Below are positions 27,990 to 36,413 of a DNA stretch of 64,000 nucleotides, piece by piece; the stretch's first letter is position 1; each line of letters starts with the position of its first letter. The stretch covers positions 1 through 64,000 of the forward strand of contig NZ_CAMYMK010000006.1 of the NCBI RefSeq assembly GCF_947259545.1, written 5' to 3'. Origin of the DNA: an uncultured Marinobacter sp. (GTDB lineage Bacteria; Pseudomonadota; Gammaproteobacteria; Pseudomonadales; Oleiphilaceae). The notes under the pieces are model-generated. The model had not been told where the DNA came from. It saw only the letters and a program-made list of their open reading frames with translations, and ran no database searches. Position numbers and translations under genes: made by a program.

Positions 27990-28524
27990 TTACCAGGCAG
28001 ATGCCCTGACCATCCCCCCCACAGACTGGTACCGGTCGCTGGCCGCTGCCGGGCTGCGCAACCCCACAGTGCATGGGCCGGCCCGTTACTGGCTGCAGGT
28101 GGAAGGATCACTGACGCGGGAACTGCAGGTACGCTGCGCCCACTCCTTCCACGTGGACGTCACCCGCGAAGGTTTTGCCCTGCCAACCCGGGAGGAGGCC
28201 TGCACCCTGAACATTCCGGAACGCCAGTACGCCTGGGTCCGGGAAGTCTGTCTGTGCGGCGATGGAGAGCCCTGGGTCCTGGCTCGCACCATCATCCCCC
28301 TGGCAACCCTCGCCGGCTCTGGCCGATGCCTCCGCCATCTTGGTCGCAAACCCCTTGGCGCCTGGCTGTTCAGCAATCCCCTGTGGCAACGAGGCCCGTT
28401 CGAAACCGGCATCTGCCACACCCGCCATCCGGCACAACCGCCGGTTGCACGACGCTCCCGGTTCTACAGCGGCGACAAGGCCCTGCTGGTGGGCGAATAC
28501 TTCCTGCCACGCTTCTGCGGCTGA
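27970..28524 (+). CDS. ubiC: Chorismate pyruvate-lyase
   Basis: 184-residue enzyme that converts chorismate to 4-hydroxybenzoate and pyruvate, the first step of ubiquinone synthesis. The conserved stretch [20 protein letters not shown] and the C-terminal pattern [21 protein letters not shown] agree with E. coli UbiC. The ATG at 27970 is inside the end of hpt. An earlier in-frame ATG would overlap hpt far more and adds nothing conserved. ubiA follows 83 bp later. Confidence 0.9.
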   Translation: MPLKGFNYQADALTIPPTDWYRSLAAAGLRNPTVHGPARYWLQVEGSLTRELQVRCAHSFHVDVTREGFALPTREEACTLNIPERQYAWVREVCLCGDGEPWVLARTIIPLATLAGSGRCLRHLGRKPLGAWLFSNPLWQRGPFETGICHTRHPAQPPVARRSRFYSGDKALLVGEYFLPRFCG

Positions 28525-28556
28525 AACCGGCCTTTAATCCCCCGGCCACCGCTGGC

Positions 28557-28562
28557 TATAAT
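28557..28562 (+). promoter_or_regulatory. TATAAT -10 box before ubiA
   Basis: A consensus TATAAT lies 45 bp upstream of the ubiA start, in the ubiC-ubiA gap, and suggests an extra promoter for ubiA. No convincing -35 box is seen. Confidence 0.4.
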
Positions 28563-28607
28563 CCCCGCACAGACCCAAGCCAGCAAATCACAACCCGGAC
28601 ACGCCCT

Positions 28608-29495
28608 ATGCTGCTGAATACCATGCCTGACCATATCCAGAGCCGTCTGGCCGATTACGCCAAGCTGCTGCGCCTGGACCGCCCCATCGGCAGCCTGCTC
28701 CTGCTCTGGCCCACCTACTGGGCCCTGTGGCTGGCAGCAGAGGGAGCCCCCGATATCGGCAACCTCATCATTTTTACCCTGGGCGTATTCCTCATGCGCG
28801 CCGCCGGCTGTGCCATCAACGATTTCGCCGACCGCAAGGTTGACCGCCACGTCAAGCGCACCAAAGACCGACCCCTGACCTCCGGTCGCATTGATGCCTG
28901 GGAAGCCGTTGCCCTGTTCCTCGGTCTCTCCCTGGTGGCTTTTCTCATGGTCGTGCTGTTCACTAACCCGCTGACCCTGTACTTCTCCTTCGGCGGCGTG
29001 GTACTCGCCTTCATTTACCCCTTCATGAAGCGCTACACCCATCTGCCCCAGCTATTCCTGGGCGCCGCTTTCTCCTGGGCCATCCCCATGGCCTGGGCGG
29101 CACAGGCCAACGAAATCACCCAGCTGACCTGGCTGCTGTTCACCGCCAACGTCCTCTGGACCGTGGCCTACGACACCCTCTACGCCATGGTCGACCGTGA
29201 CGACGACCTGAAAATCGGCATCAAATCCACCGCCATCCTCTTCGGCGACGCCGACCGCGCCATCATCGGCTTCCTCCAGGCGCTGGTGGTGATCATCCTG
29301 GTGATGGTCGGCGGTCAGGCGGAGCTGGGCATTATCTATTACCTGGGCGTAGTGGCCATGGCAGGCCTGTTCGGCTATCAACAGTACCTGGCCCGGTTCC
29401 GCGAGCGGGAGGGCTGCTTCAAGGCCTTCCTGAACAACAACTGGGCGGGCTTTGCGGTGTTTACCGGGCTGGTGATTGACCTGCTCGTACGATAA
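28608..29495 (+). CDS. ubiA: 4-hydroxybenzoate octaprenyltransferase
   Basis: 295-residue integral membrane prenyltransferase that attaches the polyprenyl tail to 4-hydroxybenzoate. The first Asp-rich motif NDFADRKVD is at 71-79 and the second, DRDDDLKIG, is near 195. About eight to nine hydrophobic helices are present. The ATG at 28608 ([11 protein letters not shown]) is chosen; the next Met, at residue 6, is also possible. It directly follows ubiC, as in many gammaproteobacteria. The frame extends upstream, but that part overlaps ubiC. Confidence 0.95.
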   Translation: MLLNTMPDHIQSRLADYAKLLRLDRPIGSLLLLWPTYWALWLAAEGAPDIGNLIIFTLGVFLMRAAGCAINDFADRKVDRHVKRTKDRPLTSGRIDAWEAVALFLGLSLVAFLMVVLFTNPLTLYFSFGGVVLAFIYPFMKRYTHLPQLFLGAAFSWAIPMAWAAQANEITQLTWLLFTANVLWTVAYDTLYAMVDRDDDLKIGIKSTAILFGDADRAIIGFLQALVVIILVMVGGQAELGIIYYLGVVAMAGLFGYQQYLARFREREGCFKAFLNNNWAGFAVFTGLVIDLLVR

Positions 29496-29532
29496 ATCTC
29501 GGAAGGCCCGCACACGGTCTACGTGCTGGATT

Positions 29533-29623
29533 GGGGCGGGGCTTCACAAACCCTGCATTGCCATGGATGGCAATGCGGAGCCCCCATGGATGGGTTCACG
29601 GCGTGTTTGTGGAGGCCCGGCCC
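29533..29623 (+). repeat. Dispersed palindromic element, copy C (degenerate)
   Basis: The arms 29533-29551 and 29605-29623 pair at 16 of 19 positions. The loop (29552-29604) is again exactly 53 bp. It shares GCCATGGATGGC and the end CACGGCGT with copies A and B but has diverged elsewhere. Inside it, GCATTGCCAT-GG-ATGGCAATGC (29555-29576) forms a perfect 10-bp inner hairpin, longer than in copies A and B. It lies between ubiA and phoB. Confidence 0.8.
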
Positions 29624-29656
29624 ACTCCGGCACAGACTCCCATGCCAAAACAGTTT

Positions 29657-29674
29657 GTGTCATATACTTGTAAC
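29657..29674 (+). promoter_or_regulatory. Candidate Pho box upstream of phoB
   Basis: GTGTCAT-ATAC-TTGTAAC fits the Pho box layout of two 7-bp repeats (consensus CTGTCAT) spaced 11 bp start to start. The first repeat matches 6 of 7 and the second 4 of 7. It lies 57 bp before the phoB start, where autoregulation by PhoB is expected. Confidence 0.5.
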
Positions 29675-29730
29675 ACTGGGACGTTGTAATGAAGCAGCAA
29701 CAATACTAGGTCTGATACAGGTTAATGCTC

Positions 29731-30423
29731 ATGACTGGAAAAACTGTCCTGATCGTCGATGACGAAGCCCCGATCCGCGAAATGATCGCCGTGGCCCTCG
29801 AAATGGCGGACTACGACTATCTGGAGGCATCGGACGCCCTCGAAGCGCATGCCCTGATCGTCGACAAACAACCCGATCTCATCCTGCTCGACTGGATGCT
29901 CCCCGGCACCAGCGGCGTGGAACTGGCCCGACGCCTCAAAAAAGAAGAGGCCACCGCCGACATTCCCATCATCATGTTGACCGCCAAGGTCGAGGAAGAT
30001 AACAAGATCCAGGGTCTGGAAGTCGGTGCCGACGACTACATCACCAAACCCTTCTCACCACGGGAACTGGTCGCCCGCCTCAAAGCCGTACTGCGCCGTA
30101 CCACACCACCCGGCGTCGACGACCCGATCGAAGTGGAAGGCCTGACCCTCGACCCCATCGGCCACCGCGTGTCCACGGAAGCGGGCGCCCTCACCATGGG
30201 CCCCACCGAATACCGGTTACTGCAATTTTTCATGACCCACCAGGAACGGGTATATACTCGCTCACAATTACTGGATCAGGTCTGGGGTGGTAACGTCTAT
30301 GTGGAAGAACGCACGGTCGACGTGCACATTCGCCGCCTGCGCAAGGCTCTGGGCGACCAATATGACCATTTGATTCAAACTGTCCGTGGCGCCGGCTACC
30401 GCTTTTCCACCCGGGCCGCATAA
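29731..30423 (+). CDS. phoB: Phosphate regulon response regulator PhoB
   Basis: 230-residue OmpR-type regulator. The receiver domain has the acidic pair Asp10-Asp11, the phosphoacceptor Asp54 (LLDWMLPG), and Lys in [10 protein letters not shown]. The C-terminal winged helix includes [20 protein letters not shown] and [10 protein letters not shown]. The ATG at 29731 ([18 protein letters not shown]) matches the start I remember for Pseudomonas PhoB; an ATG two codons earlier is also in frame. It forms an operon with phoR, 41 bp away, and probably controls itself through the Pho box. Confidence 0.95.
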   Translation: MTGKTVLIVDDEAPIREMIAVALEMADYDYLEASDALEAHALIVDKQPDLILLDWMLPGTSGVELARRLKKEEATADIPIIMLTAKVEEDNKIQGLEVGADDYITKPFSPRELVARLKAVLRRTTPPGVDDPIEVEGLTLDPIGHRVSTEAGALTMGPTEYRLLQFFMTHQERVYTRSQLLDQVWGGNVYVEERTVDVHIRRLRKALGDQYDHLIQTVRGAGYRFSTRAA

Positions 30424-30464
30424 CCGGCGGGCACCTGGTGCCACTTCAACCTTAAGGCTGCCGC

Positions 30465-31781
30465 ATGCAACACAACTGGTCACGACATCTGCGCCTGATC
30501 ATTGGGTTCCTGATCGTCTGCACCGCTGCCGGAGCGTTCTTTGGTTACCCGATATACGGATTAACCGCCGGCCTGATCGGCTATCTTTGGTGGACGCTGG
30601 TTCAGGCCAAAAGACTTTTTCGGTGGCTTGGCAATCCCGGAGGCACCAGCGAGGCACCCCAGAGTGTGGGCTTGTGGGGTGACATTTTTGACAGTGTCCA
30701 CAAACTGCACCAGAACCACCTGCGCTTGCAAGACCAGCTGAGAGCCCGGATCAACCGGGTGCAGGAATCCACCAATGCCATGCGTGACGGTGTCATCATG
30801 ACCGACGCCAGTGGCACCATGGAATGGTGGAATGGCTCTGCCGAATACCTGCTGGGATTCCGTCGCAACACTGACCGGGGCCAGTATATTCATAACCTGA
30901 TACGCACACCGGCGTTCAAGGCCTATTTTGATGCCCGGGATTACCGGGAGTCCCTGGAGATCCATTCACCGGCCAAACCGCACATCCGCCTGCAGATACA
31001 GATCAGCCTGTTCGGAGATGATGACCGCCTGATCGTCGCCAAAGACGTCACCCGGCTTTACCAGCTGGAACAGATGCGGCGCGATTTCGTGGGCAACGTA
31101 TCCCACGAAATGCGAACGCCCCTGACTGTGATCAGCGGGTACCTCGAAACCCTGGTGGACAGTGCCAACGAGCTTCCTCCCAAGTGGCAGCGAGCCATCA
31201 ACACCATGGCGCAGCAGTCCTCGCGTATGGAAGCCCTGATTACCGACCTGATACTGCTGTCAAAAATTGAAACCGGGGAGCAAACCCTCAATGACACCGT
31301 GACCGATGTCGAAGCCCTGCTCCGACAGATCTGCCACGACGCCAGTGCCCTCAGCGGGGATAAACAGCATGACATCAGCGTCGACATCACCGATCAACGG
31401 CTGCTGAAAGGCGATGAAAGCCAGCTGCGCAGCGCCTTCTCCAATCTGGTGTTCAATGCTGTGAAGTACACACCGGCGAAAGGTCATATCACCATCACCT
31501 GGAGCGCGAACCGCGAAGGTGCCCATCTGTCGGTCCGGGATACCGGTATTGGAATCGATCCGGTACACATTCCCCGCCTGACGGAACGCTTCTACCGCGC
31601 TGACCCTAGCCGCCACAAGGAAACCGGCGGTACCGGCCTGGGCCTGGCCATCGTCAAACATGTCCTGCTGAACCACGATGGAAACCTGGAAATTCGCAGC
31701 CGGATGGGCGAAGGCAGCGAATTTATCTGCCATTTCCCAAGGGAGAGGCTGGTGGAGCGGGTGCCCGAGAAGGTGTCCTGA
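30465..31781 (+). CDS. phoR: Phosphate regulon sensor histidine kinase PhoR
   Basis: 438-residue membrane kinase. It has two N-terminal hydrophobic helices (about 10-27 and 30-46) with almost no periplasmic loop, a basic linker, a PAS domain (about 97-200), and DHp helix FVGNVSHEMRTPL with phosphoacceptor His214. The ATP-binding domain includes NAVKYTP (N box), DTGIGI (G1) and GGTGLGLAIVK (G2). The lack of a sensory periplasmic domain is normal for PhoR, which reads phosphate through PstSCAB-PhoU; those genes are outside the window. Confidence 0.95.
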   Translation: MQHNWSRHLRLIIGFLIVCTAAGAFFGYPIYGLTAGLIGYLWWTLVQAKRLFRWLGNPGGTSEAPQSVGLWGDIFDSVHKLHQNHLRLQDQLRARINRVQESTNAMRDGVIMTDASGTMEWWNGSAEYLLGFRRNTDRGQYIHNLIRTPAFKAYFDARDYRESLEIHSPAKPHIRLQIQISLFGDDDRLIVAKDVTRLYQLEQMRRDFVGNVSHEMRTPLTVISGYLETLVDSANELPPKWQRAINTMAQQSSRMEALITDLILLSKIETGEQTLNDTVTDVEALLRQICHDASALSGDKQHDISVDITDQRLLKGDESQLRSAFSNLVFNAVKYTPAKGHITITWSANREGAHLSVRDTGIGIDPVHIPRLTERFYRADPSRHKETGGTGLGLAIVKHVLLNHDGNLEIRSRMGEGSEFICHFPRERLVERVPEKVS

Positions 31782-32669
31782 TCAGCGGCTGCCGGCCCGG
31801 AAACGGGCAATAAAGCGGGACAGCTCTTCCATTTTTTTCGGGTCCTCATCAACGAAGCGGATGGTGACGCTGACAAAGTCCGTATCCTGCCGCTTGTCGA
31901 CCGCCTGCAACTGATGGACATAGCCATTCAGCCTGGCCATCTGACCCTCTGCAATCTCGATATCCACGACCGCCTGGTCAAGAATGCCCGGGAATTGCTG
32001 GTCACGCCTGGCGATGACCCTGACCTCGGTCAGGTTAATGTCCTTGACCACCGATTTCAGGGTATGGTCGGCGAACCGGACCGACGCCACACTCATAGCG
32101 CCCCGTGAAGCCGATGGTTTCTCGACACCTCCGCCCCCCGCCTTAAGCAATGGCGAGGCCGCCGGTCGGACGTCCGGCACCGCGGTTGCCGGTGCCGCCT
32201 CGCGCTTCTGGGTCAGCAGGGCGGCGGATTCCTTGAAGGCATCGGCCGGCCCCTCCATGGACTTGCCACTCCGGTCCATCACGTCCTTCAGCTTGCGGCC
32301 CATCACCTTGATAATCTTCTTGCTGAGCCCATCGGGGCTGAACGGCTTGCCAAGGTACTCCGACACACCCTCTCTGACCGCTTCAACCACATGATCCTTA
32401 TCGCCACGACTGGTGATCATGATAAAGGGTACTTTCTCGTACTGGGGTTGCTGTCGCATCCATTGCAGGAGCTCCAGACCCGACATTTCCGGCATTTCCC
32501 AATCGCAGAGGATCAGGTCAAACACGGTACGGGACATCAGTGACTGGGCCCGGCGACCGTTCTGGGCTTCGGTTGTTTCAATAACGGGGAAACGCTGGCG
32601 TACTGTTCGTTTCACCAGATCCCGCACAAAGCTGGCGTCATCAACGACCAGCGCCTTCAGCGTTGCCAT
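31782..32669 (-). CDS. Response regulator with PilZ-like C-terminal domain
   Basis: 295-residue protein. The receiver domain (about 1-125) carries Asp10-Asp11, phosphoacceptor Asp56 (LCDWEMPEMSG) and GKPFSPDGL. A Pro/Ala-rich linker (about 150-190) follows. The C-terminal region (about 200-292) has the strand pattern of a PilZ domain, ending VTIRFVDEDPKKMEELSRFI. It lacks the RxxxR motif and has DINLTEV in place of DxSxxG, so c-di-GMP binding is doubtful. Its last codon abuts the phoR stop, convergently. I remember a similar regulator near phoU in Pseudomonas. The ATG at 32669 is chosen over an implausible Cys/Trp-rich extension. Confidence 0.8.
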   Translation of the reverse strand: MATLKALVVDDASFVRDLVKRTVRQRFPVIETTEAQNGRRAQSLMSRTVFDLILCDWEMPEMSGLELLQWMRQQPQYEKVPFIMITSRGDKDHVVEAVREGVSEYLGKPFSPDGLSKKIIKVMGRKLKDVMDRSGKSMEGPADAFKESAALLTQKREAAPATAVPDVRPAASPLLKAGGGGVEKPSASRGAMSVASVRFADHTLKSVVKDINLTEVRVIARRDQQFPGILDQAVVDIEIAEGQMARLNGYVHQLQAVDKRQDTDFVSVTIRFVDEDPKKMEELSRFIARFRAGSR

Positions 32670-32913
32670 GTTTCCCGACCTTCTTCGCGACCAACCACAG
32701 GGAATGTACGACCAAACTATAGAACAAAGCAGGCAGCGAAGAACCTCCATGCTACAAAAACACCACAATTCACCTGCAAAGGAACTGGCGAGTTAAAGAA
32801 TTGTCACCCTTAGAGGCCCAAACCGGTATTTCTGTTGGTAAAAAAAAGGCTAACATGGGCCGGCTGATACTTATCGGACACCTCACCAACCGCTTTTCAC
32901 ACCGAGGTTTTGC

Positions 32914-34149
32914 GTGCTTAAGAAACAATCAGGGACTACCCCCGGCAAAAGGATTCTCCGTTGCCTTTCAGTGACCGGCATTCTTGCCGTTTTTTCACTA
33001 CCGGCATCCTCCAATACCGACGCCACCGACGATTTTCAGGCATGCCTCAGCCGCCTCAAGGCCCATGCCATTGACGCCGGTGTTACGGAAACAACCGCCA
33101 GTACGGTACTCGCGCAGGTGGAGCACCTGGACCGGGTGATCGAACTGGATCGCCGGCAGCCGGAGTTCACCACCACCTTTGCGGATTACCTGAACCGCCG
33201 GGTCAACGACGACCGGATCAGCAAGGGGCGGACCCTGTTGCAGGAGCACCGGGAACTGCTGGCCGATGTCACCCGGGAAACCGGTGTGCCAGCCCCCTAT
33301 CTGCTGGCGTTCTGGGGCCTGGAGACCAACTTTGGTACCTACTTCGGAAAAATGTCGGTACCCAGCTCACTGGCGACCCTGGCCTGCGATCCAAGGCGGA
33401 GCCGCTTTTTCACTGAACAGCTCACGGCGGCCCTTCAGATTATTGATGAAGGCGCCATCCCCGCCGAACAGATGGAAGGTTCCTGGGCCGGTGCCATGGG
33501 CCACGTCCAGTTCATGCCAACGGTGTTCCTGAAGCATGCGGTGGATGCCGATGGCGACGGCAAGCGCGACCTGTGGAACAGCCTGCCGGACGCCATGATG
33601 TCCGCCGGCCATTTTCTTCAGGACCTGGGCTGGGACGGGGACTATCGCTGGGGACGGGAAGTGATCCTGCCGGACAGCTTTAATTATGAACTGGCCGATG
33701 GCCGTCGGCTGACACTGGACGAATGGAATGAACTCGGGGTTACCGACGCTTTTGGCAAACCTCTGGCCAACGAACCGATCAAGGCTGCGCTGGTGGTGCC
33801 ATCCGGCCATCGGGGGCCGGCCTTTCTTGCCTACAAAAACTTCCGCGTGATCATGGGCTGGAACCGCTCAGAGTTCTATGCCATTTCCGTGGGCCACCTT
33901 GCGGATCGGATCGCCGGTGCCGGCGCCTTGCAGAACCCGCCACCGGAAGACCAGCCGAACCTGTCCAGAGCGGACATCCTGGCCCTGCAGCAGGCGCTGA
34001 ATGACAACGGTTTCGACAGCGGCGAACCCGACGGCATCCTGGGGCCGGCTACGCGTTCCGCCATCCGCCAGTTTCAGGCCAGCCAGGACATGGTTGCCGA
34101 TGGCTACCCGGGAGAACCGGTCTTTTCGCGACTCGACCTTGATGTCTGA
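32914..34149 (+). CDS. MltB-family lytic murein transglycosylase with peptidoglycan-binding domain
   Basis: 411-residue cell-wall enzyme that cleaves the MurNAc-GlcNAc bond with formation of 1,6-anhydroMurNAc. It has an N-terminal signal (about 12-33). The catalytic Glu137 is in AFWGLETNFGTYFGK, followed by GAMGHVQFMPTVF, both typical of the MltB group. A C-terminal PG_binding_1 domain spans about 345-405 (LQQALNDNGF.SGEPDGILGPATR). The start is a GTG at 32914 with GAGG upstream. There is no lipobox Cys, so it is probably a soluble periplasmic form. Confidence 0.9.
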   Translation: MLKKQSGTTPGKRILRCLSVTGILAVFSLPASSNTDATDDFQACLSRLKAHAIDAGVTETTASTVLAQVEHLDRVIELDRRQPEFTTTFADYLNRRVNDDRISKGRTLLQEHRELLADVTRETGVPAPYLLAFWGLETNFGTYFGKMSVPSSLATLACDPRRSRFFTEQLTAALQIIDEGAIPAEQMEGSWAGAMGHVQFMPTVFLKHAVDADGDGKRDLWNSLPDAMMSAGHFLQDLGWDGDYRWGREVILPDSFNYELADGRRLTLDEWNELGVTDAFGKPLANEPIKAALVVPSGHRGPAFLAYKNFRVIMGWNRSEFYAISVGHLADRIAGAGALQNPPPEDQPNLSRADILALQQALNDNGFDSGEPDGILGPATRSAIRQFQASQDMVADGYPGEPVFSRLDLDV

Positions 34150-34167
34150 TGATGCGGGTGTGAGCTC

Positions 34168-35199
34168 ATGGACTCGATAACGCAAGCTGCCCTGGGAGCC
34201 ACCCTCGCAGGAGCGGTGGCCGGTAAGGCACTGGGGCGCTCAATACTGGTAACGGGAGCCGTTCTGGGCACCCTGCCCGACCTGGACGTGGTTATCGATT
34301 ACGGCACCGCCGTAGCCAATTTCACCCAGCACCGGGGGTTCAGCCACTCGCTGTTTGTCCTGATACCGCTCGCCGTCATGCTGGCATGGGGGCTTTGGCG
34401 CTGGAAACCAGTGATCAGTTACCGACGCTGGCTGCTACTGACCGGATTGATACTGGTCACACACCCCCTGCTGGACGTGTTCACCACTTATGGCACCCAG
34501 ATTTTCTGGCCATTGGGGCCACCGATCGCCCTGCACAGTATTTTTATTATCGACCCGCTGTATACCCTGCCCCTGCTGGTGGCTATCGGTTTTTTTCTGG
34601 TGAAACCGGCGATGCCCCGCAGTCTGGTGGTGGGCCTTGGCGTTTCCACACTCTATCTGGGGTGGACGCTGGTGGCGCAACAGATGATTTCCAGCCGGGT
34701 GGAGCCGGCGCTGGCAAAGGCAGGACTGGACGATGCGCCACGCATGGTCCAGCCAATGCCGTTCAATACCCTTCTCTGGCGCGTCACTGCGATCAGTGAC
34801 CACCGCCGGGTAGAAATCGTCACCGGCTTCCTGGACGGCGACGCGCCACTGACCCTGGAGACCTTTCCCCGGTCCCGGACACTGGCTGAACAGGCACGGG
34901 CCCTGGAAGAAGGCCAGCGACTGGAATGGTTTACCGAAGGGTTTCTCCATTACGAACAACTCGACAACTTGCTGCTGGCCACCGATGTGCGACTGGGCGT
35001 GCCCGGTGCCCATCCGTTTACCTTTGTCCTCGCGCAGGACAATGGCAATGGCCTGGAGCCCGGTGCCAGTTATCGTCACACCGGTCCTGCCCTGAGGCCC
35101 GAGTTGCTGGGGGCGATGTGGGCCAGGCTGACCGGTGCAGCACCGGTTCTGTGCCTGGCGAGCCTGAAATTGCCACCCCCGGGGGAAGGCTGCTCGTAA
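34168..35199 (+). CDS. YdjM-type membrane-bound metal-dependent hydrolase family protein
   Basis: 343-residue protein of the YdjM/YfhO-like family (LexA-regulated membrane hydrolase in E. coli). Metal-ligand motifs are PDLDVVID (37-44), HRGFSHS (55-61) and THPLLDVFTTYGT. Several membrane helices run to about residue 180, followed by a soluble C-terminal half. The ATG at 34168 is 18 bp after the transglycosylase stop, so they may form an operon. The biochemical substrate is unknown, and the hydrolase name rests on fold prediction. Confidence 0.82.
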   Translation: MDSITQAALGATLAGAVAGKALGRSILVTGAVLGTLPDLDVVIDYGTAVANFTQHRGFSHSLFVLIPLAVMLAWGLWRWKPVISYRRWLLLTGLILVTHPLLDVFTTYGTQIFWPLGPPIALHSIFIIDPLYTLPLLVAIGFFLVKPAMPRSLVVGLGVSTLYLGWTLVAQQMISSRVEPALAKAGLDDAPRMVQPMPFNTLLWRVTAISDHRRVEIVTGFLDGDAPLTLETFPRSRTLAEQARALEEGQRLEWFTEGFLHYEQLDNLLLATDVRLGVPGAHPFTFVLAQDNGNGLEPGASYRHTGPALRPELLGAMWARLTGAAPVLCLASLKLPPPGEGCS

Positions 35200-35201
35200 T
35201 C

Positions 35202-35894
35202 ATGCGACTGGATCAGTTCATTGCCAGCACCACCCCCCTGTCGCGCAAGGAAGCCAAACGGGCCATTACCCGGGGGCGGGTGATCGTGAACGGGCGGGCG
35301 TGCCGTCAGGTATCCACCCATATCAGCACCGATGCCCGGGTTGCCCTCGATGATCACCTGCTGACCTTGCCCGGGGAGCGTTACCTGATGCTCAACAAGC
35401 CGGAAGGCGTCGTCAGCGCGACGACCGACAGCGACCACCCCACGGCATTGGACCTGTTGCCCACCAGCCTGCGGCACGGCCTGCATATCGCCGGTCGCCT
35501 GGATGCGGATACTACCGGACTGTTGTTGTTGACGTCGGATGGCCAGTGGTCACACCGCGTGACATCACCCCGGGTGAAGTGCCCCAAGACCTATCGCGTC
35601 ACCCTCTGCGATCCGGTCACAGAAGGCGCGCTCCAACAACTGCGGGATGGCATCGAACTCAGGAACGACCCCAAACCAACAAAACCGGCCGAGGTCCGTT
35701 GGCTGAATGACTACGAGATTGAGCTCACCATCGCGGAAGGTCGTTACCATCAGGTCAAACGGATGCTGGCCGCGACCGGTAACCGCGTTTCGGCTTTGCA
35801 CCGATCACGCATTGGCACCATCGAGCTGGACAGCACCCTTGCGCCAGGGGCGTTCCGGGAACTGACCGAGGCAGAAATCGATTCCATCGCCTGA
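35202..35894 (+). CDS. rsuA: RsuA-family 16S rRNA pseudouridine synthase
   Basis: 230-residue enzyme. An N-terminal S4 RNA-binding domain (MRLDQFIASTTPLSRKEAKR, about 1-55) is followed by the synthase domain with the catalytic Asp101 in GRLDADTTGLLLLT and a C-terminal EGRYHQVKRM motif. These fit RsuA, which makes pseudouridine 516 in 16S rRNA; another RluE/RluF-type target is possible. The ATG at 35202 lies 2 bp after the preceding stop with GAAGG upstream, indicating an operon. Confidence 0.9.
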   Translation: MRLDQFIASTTPLSRKEAKRAITRGRVIVNGRACRQVSTHISTDARVALDDHLLTLPGERYLMLNKPEGVVSATTDSDHPTALDLLPTSLRHGLHIAGRLDADTTGLLLLTSDGQWSHRVTSPRVKCPKTYRVTLCDPVTEGALQQLRDGIELRNDPKPTKPAEVRWLNDYEIELTIAEGRYHQVKRMLAATGNRVSALHRSRIGTIELDSTLAPGAFRELTEAEIDSIA

Positions 35895-35899
35895 AAGGC

Positions 35900-36379
35900 T
35901 CAGATTCGCTCGAAACGCTGAGCTTTCAGGTTCTTGCGCACCGCCCCGGCCGCAAATACCTCACCATTCATCGCAATGTAAACACCGGCGGGTAAGATCT
36001 GGACCGCTGCCCAGGCAAATCCCAGATTGAATACCGCATCGCTGCGACGCATCCTGGCCGGCTGCATAGCCCCCAGAAGAACAATGGTTTTATCGGTAAT
36101 TGTCGTCAACGCCTGGGCGGTTTCTGCCATGGTATCGGTACCATGGGTGATCAGGATCTGGTCGCATTCCGATGACGCCACCGTCTGACGGATCCGTTCC
36201 CGGTCATCCTCGCTTATTTCCAGGCTGTCCTTCCGCATCAACCCGGTGATCTGGTAGCCGTCGTGGATATTGGATTCACTAAGCAACTCCGGCAACAGGG
36301 AGTCACCAACCTCAAACTCACTGTTGGCATCAAAATACACCTTGTCGATGGTACCACCGGTTGTCACTATCTCGATCAC
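35900..36379 (-). CDS. Single-domain asparaginase-like protein
   Basis: 159-residue protein that matches only the N-terminal domain of L-asparaginases (about 330 residues). The two catalytic Thr motifs are present, TTGGTIDK (6-13) and HGTDTM (79-84), with a Lys-less LLGAMQPARM segment where full enzymes have a Lys. The second domain, which completes the dimer interface, is absent, but the frame ends cleanly and the motifs are intact. It is therefore more likely a short family than a pseudogene. It is convergent with rsuA (5 bp gap) and downstream of the PBP7 gene. Confidence 0.85.
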   Translation of the reverse strand: MIEIVTTGGTIDKVYFDANSEFEVGDSLLPELLSESNIHDGYQITGLMRKDSLEISEDDRERIRQTVASSECDQILITHGTDTMAETAQALTTITDKTIVLLGAMQPARMRRSDAVFNLGFAWAAVQILPAGVYIAMNGEVFAAGAVRKNLKAQRFERI

Positions 36380-36413
36380 TGCCAGAATCCCCGCTTATCC
36401 CCGTTATCCGGTA

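Noticed and set aside
28254..28607. Upstream extension of the ubiA frame
   Set aside because: It overlaps ubiC in another frame and is Pro/Arg-rich. UbiA homology starts after the ATG at 28608.
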